A stretch of DNA of 64,000 nucleotides from contig CANQDZ010000002.1 in NCBI GenBank assembly GCA_947594025.1, positions 62,001 to 126,000 on the forward strand, in the 5' to 3' direction. The translations under genes and the position numbers were made by a program. The DNA is from Candidatus Gastranaerophilales bacterium (GTDB taxonomy: Bacteria > Cyanobacteriota > Vampirovibrionia > Gastranaerophilales > Gastranaerophilaceae). Under the pieces are notes generated by a model. That model ran no database searches. It had not been told where the DNA came from and was given only the letters and a program-made list of their open reading frames with translations. Positions 60,958-64,000 of the stretch are shown here, one piece after another (the first letter of the stretch is position 1; each line of letters begins with the position of its first letter).

Positions 60958-61119
60958 TTATTTTTGTTCCACAAATTTTTCTTTTTTTGCACCGCATAAA
61001 GGACAAGTCCAATCTTCCGGCAAGTCCTCAAACGGAGTTCCTGCTTCTACGTTACTGTCCTTGTCCCCCTCTCTCGGATCATAAGCATATCCGCAGTTTA
61101 AGCAAATATTAAATATCAT
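60958..61119 (-). CDS. Rubredoxin
   Basis: 53 aa. Two CxxC iron ligand pairs: [10 protein letters not shown] at residues 6-15 and CPLCGAKK at 39-46. This is the full rubredoxin fold with conserved [13 protein letters not shown] ribosome binding site. The stop is 1 base from the start of the PLP lyase, a coupled pair. Electron carrier, often in peroxide/superoxide defence of anaerobes; no rubrerythrin is visible here. Confidence 0.96.
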   Translation of the reverse strand: MIFNICLNCGYAYDPREGDKDSNVEAGTPFEDLPEDWTCPLCGAKKEKFVEQK

Positions 61120-61199
61120 ATTTTGTCTCCAGATTTATTTTCTCATTATACCGCTTTTTTAAAAAATTCAAAATAATTTCTTTTTTAATTAAAAAACAT

Positions 61200-61205
61200 T
61201 ATAAT
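61200..61205 (+). promoter_or_regulatory. -10 element of the zinc-ribbon gene (leaderless)
   Basis: Perfect TATAAT ends at 61205, exactly 7 nt before the ATG at 61212. TTTCTT 17 bp upstream could be a weak -35. No ribosome binding site. Confidence 0.48.
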
Positions 61206-61211
61206 AAAAGT

Positions 61212-61436
61212 ATGTATATCTTTGAACTTATCGGCAAATTAAGAAAAGATTATAAAGAAGGAAAGGGAATTTTTTCTAAAAAAGCGGAAGTCCAAAAATC
61301 TCTTGACGATGAATATGCTGCCTGTGAACATATCTTTGTGCCGATTGATTCCACAAAAAAGGTGCTGGCATGCTCTAAATGCGGATTTATTCTTCATAGA
61401 GAAGATATTAATAAGATTAACAAAGGCATTTTATAA
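61212..61436 (+). CDS. Small zinc-ribbon-like protein
   Basis: 74 aa. A basic N-terminal helix (LIGKLRKDYKEGKGIF), then ACEHIF near 38 and ACSKCGFILH near 54-63, giving Cys/His pairs (CEH...CSKC) that could bind zinc. It is convergent with era, 1 bp apart. Function unknown. Confidence 0.72.
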   Translation: MYIFELIGKLRKDYKEGKGIFSKKAEVQKSLDDEYAACEHIFVPIDSTKKVLACSKCGFILHREDINKINKGIL

Positions 61437-61437
61437 G

Positions 61438-62343
61438 CTATTCAATTTCCTCAAGCCCGAGTCTTTTCATCGCCTTCAAATCTTTTTGCCAATTCTTTTG
61501 CACTTTTACAAAAAGCTCTAAGAAAATTTTTGTCTCGGCTATTTTTTCAAGCTCAAGTCTTGCTTCCATACCTATTTTTTTAAGTAAACTTCCTTTTGAG
61601 CCTATCACAATTCCTTTTTGACTTTCAGTTGAAACATAAATTGTTGCGGAAATTCTGTCAATATTTTCATCTGACTTATAAGAATCAATCATAACCGCAA
61701 CGCTGTGCGGAACTTCATCTCTTGTATTTAATATGATTTTTTCTCTTATAACTTCAGATGCTATCATTCTCATATTTTGGTCGGTAATTTCATCATCAGG
61801 ATATAATTTTTCGCCTGCGGGCAAAAATTTCTCTATATGTTCTAAAAGTTGGTTAATATTTTTACCTGTTTTTGCGCTAATTCTAACCGTTTGTATGTTG
61901 TTTGAAAACATTTGCTTATAGCTGTAAACATTTTCTTCTATAATGTCGGGCTTTTTAACCGTATCAATCTTATTAAATACCAATAAAACAGGTTTTTTAG
62001 TGTCTTTAAGATAATTCTCGTATATCCATTTATCTCCTGCCATACAAGGGGAAGACACATCCGTTAAAAACAAAATTAAATCAGTATCTTTAATTGCACT
62101 TGCGGTTTGAGATGATAAAAATTCTCCAAGCTTATTTAAAGGTTTATGAATGCCGGGGGTATCTATAAAAATGATTTGAGAGGTATTTGTTGTTACAATA
62201 CCTTTTATTTTTTTTCTTGTTGTTTGAGCTGTATTTGTGGTAATTGCAACTTTTTGTCCGACTAAATTATTCAGCAGAGTAGATTTACCTACGTTAGGAC
62301 GGGCTATAATTGTTACAAAACCTGTTTTGAATTCGTTTTCCAT
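61438..62343 (-). CDS. era: GTPase Era
   Basis: 30S assembly GTPase. 301 aa. G1 ARPNVGKST near residue 14, G2 TTR, G3 IDTPGIH near 60, G4 NKID near 123, G5 SAKTG near 155. The C-terminal KH domain has IVIGSKGSLLKKIG near 245. Confidence 0.97.
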   Translation of the reverse strand: MENEFKTGFVTIIARPNVGKSTLLNNLVGQKVAITTNTAQTTRKKIKGIVTTNTSQIIFIDTPGIHKPLNKLGEFLSSQTASAIKDTDLILFLTDVSSPCMAGDKWIYENYLKDTKKPVLLVFNKIDTVKKPDIIEENVYSYKQMFSNNIQTVRISAKTGKNINQLLEHIEKFLPAGEKLYPDDEITDQNMRMIASEVIREKIILNTRDEVPHSVAVMIDSYKSDENIDRISATIYVSTESQKGIVIGSKGSLLKKIGMEARLELEKIAETKIFLELFVKVQKNWQKDLKAMKRLGLEEIE

Positions 62344-62409
62344 ATATAAAGTTTGAGTTTTTATAGTATAATTAAAGTATAATCATTATACCACAAATGG
62401 GGAGGTCAA

Positions 62410-64000
62410 ATGAAGAAAATACTGCTTATATTGCTGGTTTTCATAAGCTTAACCACTGTGGGTTTTTCTATTGATAATGAATTTAAAAATGAACTTACAA
62501 AAGTAGATATTGTAAAAGTTTCAGACGGTAATTACAGAATTGACCTATATACAAAAAACCCTTACATGGGTTCCGTAAAAGCAATTAAAAAAGGTAAAAA
62601 CAGCTATAATATTTTACTTCCCGAAACGGATAATTCAATTACCGCATCAGCTTCAAATTCTGACATTAAAAGCGTTGATATTAAGCTTTATCCTTATGCA
62701 GGGCAGGATATTAAAAACGGATACACAAAAATTGTCATTACAACCGCAAAAGATATAAATATCACAACAAGCGTTAAGGCAGAAAGCGGTGCGTCAGGAA
62801 GTGACAAAATTGCAAAAATTAATAAAGAACTCGAACAAATTAAAAAAGGAGAAATTAAAGCTCAGCCTTCTCAAAAAACGGTTCAGGAAGCTCAAAATAA
62901 GCTTAAACCTGCAATAAAAACGGCGAACGAGAAAGAAGAAAAGATTGCGCTTAATAAAATTTCCAAAAGTGACGTAGAAAAACAAGCAAAAAAGGTCAAG
63001 ACAAAAACCGCAGACGGTACTGTTGCCGTTAACAGCAACGATAAAGTAAAAAAAGCCATAGACAAAAAACAAGAAACGGCAAAGACCGCAAAAGAAAAAG
63101 AAACTGTTAAAATTGCAAAAGAAAAAGAAACTGTTAAAACCGCAAAAAAAGAAAATGCGAAAACAACAAAACCTGATAAACCTAAAAAGCAAGCAGAAAT
63201 TGTTGAACCCAAAGCACCCGAAAGCATAAAAGCTGCGCAAAATGACTCACCCGCCTCCGTTAAAGACGAGGGAAGGGCTGAGCAAAATCAAAATAACCCC
63301 GTAAAACCGGAAGCAATAGATGAAAATACATCTAATATCGAAGAAATTAATAATTCTGAATTAAATGACTCCTTTGATACGGATAGTATTGTAAAAGAAC
63401 CGGTACCAACACCTTATGGCTCGGGTAATGCCGCAAAAACAGCCTTACTTTCTTTTTTGGCTTTAATTATTGTTCTTGTATTATTTAAATTCGTATTCAG
63501 ACGTCCAAAAAGAGAAAGGCTTAAAGATATACTTTTAGATAAAGAAGAAGAAACGCAAGATTCAGATATTCCCGATTTTACTGCAATTGTAAAAGAGGCG
63601 GAAGAAAATGCGCCCGTTCAGGATGAACTTGAATTAATTGAAAAAGAACCCGCAAAAGAACAGGTTGAAGAAGATGCTGATAAGGTAGCCGATGAGGCTT
63701 ACGAAGTCCAAACAAAAGAAGAAGTAACGGAACAGAAAGAACAAACACCTGTTACAAATCAGCAGGAATTTGAAGAAATTGTTCAAAATAAAGTTGAAGA
63801 AACTAAAGAGGAAATTAAAGAAGAAATCAAAGAGGCTGTGGCTGAAACAAGCGATGCCGGAATGAATGAAGAAGAAGCGCAGAAAGCAATTTCAGCTACT
63901 GCTCATGAATTTTTCGATTTATCAATCAAAAAGTTAAAAGAATTAAGAGAGCTTAAACGTCTTGAAAAAGAAGAAAAACGTAAAAGACGCGAGGAAGCTT
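62410..64000 (+). CDS. Membrane-spanning charged protein, cut by window end
   Basis: At least 530 residues; the frame runs off the window. GGAGG ribosome binding site and a signal-like start (KKILLILLVFISLTTVGFS). A beta-type segment near 25-115 (VDIVKVSDGNYRIDLY, VDIKLYPYAGQDIKNG) comes next. Lys/Glu-rich repeats follow near 150-270 (AKEKETVK occurs twice, plus related units). One membrane helix near 343-363 (TALLSFLALIIVLVLF) leads to a long acidic, helical C-terminus. This layout (periplasmic beta domain, membrane helix, cytosolic coiled tail) resembles AMIN/FimV-type pilus-associated proteins. That is a resemblance only; no LysM domain is seen. Confidence 0.78.
   Translation, partial: MKKILLILLVFISLTTVGFSIDNEFKNELTKVDIVKVSDGNYRIDLYTKNPYMGSVKAIKKGKNSYNILLPETDNSITASASNSDIKSVDIKLYPYAGQDIKNGYTKIVITTAKDINITTSVKAESGASGSDKIAKINKELEQIKKGEIKAQPSQKTVQEAQNKLKPAIKTANEKEEKIALNKISKSDVEKQAKKVKTKTADGTVAVNSNDKVKKAIDKKQETAKTAKEKETVKIAKEKETVKTAKKENAKTTKPDKPKKQAEIVEPKAPESIKAAQNDSPASVKDEGRAEQNQNNPVKPEAIDENTSNIEEINNSELNDSFDTDSIVKEPVPTPYGSGNAAKTALLSFLALIIVLVLFKFVFRRPKRERLKDILLDKEEETQDSDIPDFTAIVKEAEENAPVQDELELIEKEPAKEQVEEDADKVADEAYEVQTKEEVTEQKEQTPVTNQQEFEEIVQNKVEETKEEIKEEIKEAVAETSDAGMNEEEAQKAISATAHEFFDLSIKKLKELRELKRLEKEEKRKRREEA

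Noticed and set aside
62794-63240. Minus-strand ORFs rich in Phe/Cys/Ser
   Set aside because: They are the complement of Lys/Glu-rich repeats in the plus-strand gene that starts at 62410, which has a ribosome binding site and signal sequence.
1-64000. CRISPR arrays
   Set aside because: No regularly spaced identical repeats were found; the only exact long repeats are the 74-bp exbD tract and the 50-bp tRNA-Leu repeat.

Overview
The window is AT-rich DNA, densely packed with genes on both strands. No stretch longer than about 270 bases lacks a gene or RNA feature. I see no insertion sequence, phage module or CRISPR array. The cell is Gram-negative: it has Kdo transferase WaaA, CMP-Kdo synthetase KdsB, a heptosyltransferase-like GT9 enzyme, a TonB/ExbB/ExbD motor and a giant AsmA-like protein. 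It also has an S-layer-homology (SLH) protein and a Ycf45-like R3H ATPase, both typical of the cyanobacterial lineage. Menaquinone genes, ferredoxin, rubredoxin, the sialic-acid pair NanE/NanK and very low GC fit a host-associated anaerobe. My best guess is a non-photosynthetic relative of cyanobacteria (Vampirovibrionia/Melainabacteria, perhaps Gastranaerophilales). This is an inference from gene content, not from a marker-gene tree.

Layout. 1-9.5 kb: partial folP, rsmG, an AAA/TPR protein, a YgjP-like peptidase, the R3H ATPase, menA-ubiE and thrS. 9.5-18 kb: wecA with a small RWYD protein on the minus strand, then a plus-strand operon (exported VirB10-like protein, TonB-like, ExbB, two ExbDs, AsmA-like). 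18-29.5 kb: yitT, an amino-acid binding lipoprotein, a second RWYD protein, folE2, def-fmt-aroH, a paired M16 peptidase, a TPR protein, two peptide permeases and MgtC. 29.5-33.4 kb: small unknowns, a regulator made of four winged helices, a glycine-rich pseudopilin and tRNA-Glu. 33.4-37 kb: an orphan histidine kinase, waaA and dapF. 37-41.7 kb: a cluster of unrecognised, probably secreted proteins with a GH108 muramidase and an ABC ATPase. 41.7-46.5 kb: small envelope proteins, tRNA-Leu beside a promoter duplication, fabF-acpP and rpsP. 46.6-54.4 kb: a DapL-like aminotransferase, a Flp-type pilin, kdsB, a CAU tRNA, a TPR protein, tmk, GT9, ferredoxin and nanK-nanE. 54.4-64 kb: tig-clpP-clpX, the SLH protein, a SIMPL protein, rubredoxin plus a PLP lyase, era, and a membrane-spanning coiled protein cut by the right edge.

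Main points of interest. (1) At least six genes have a -10 hexamer ending exactly 7 nt before the A of the ATG and no ribosome binding site, which predicts leaderless mRNAs. (2) One regulator consists of four tandem GntR-type winged helices with no effector domain. (3) The 37-41 kb cluster encodes two proteins with conserved ends and variable middles, next to a muramidase of the secretion-associated GH108 type. (4) Two ExbD paralogues share a perfect 74-bp tract although the rest has diverged. (5) The 5' end and promoter of tRNA-Leu are duplicated around an 84-bp structured insert. (6) A small RWYD-motif domain recurs in two separate loci. Several genes lie outside simple ORF calls: Flp pilin (47866-48024), ferredoxin (52565-52741), rubredoxin (60958-61119) and the right-edge gene (62410 onward).
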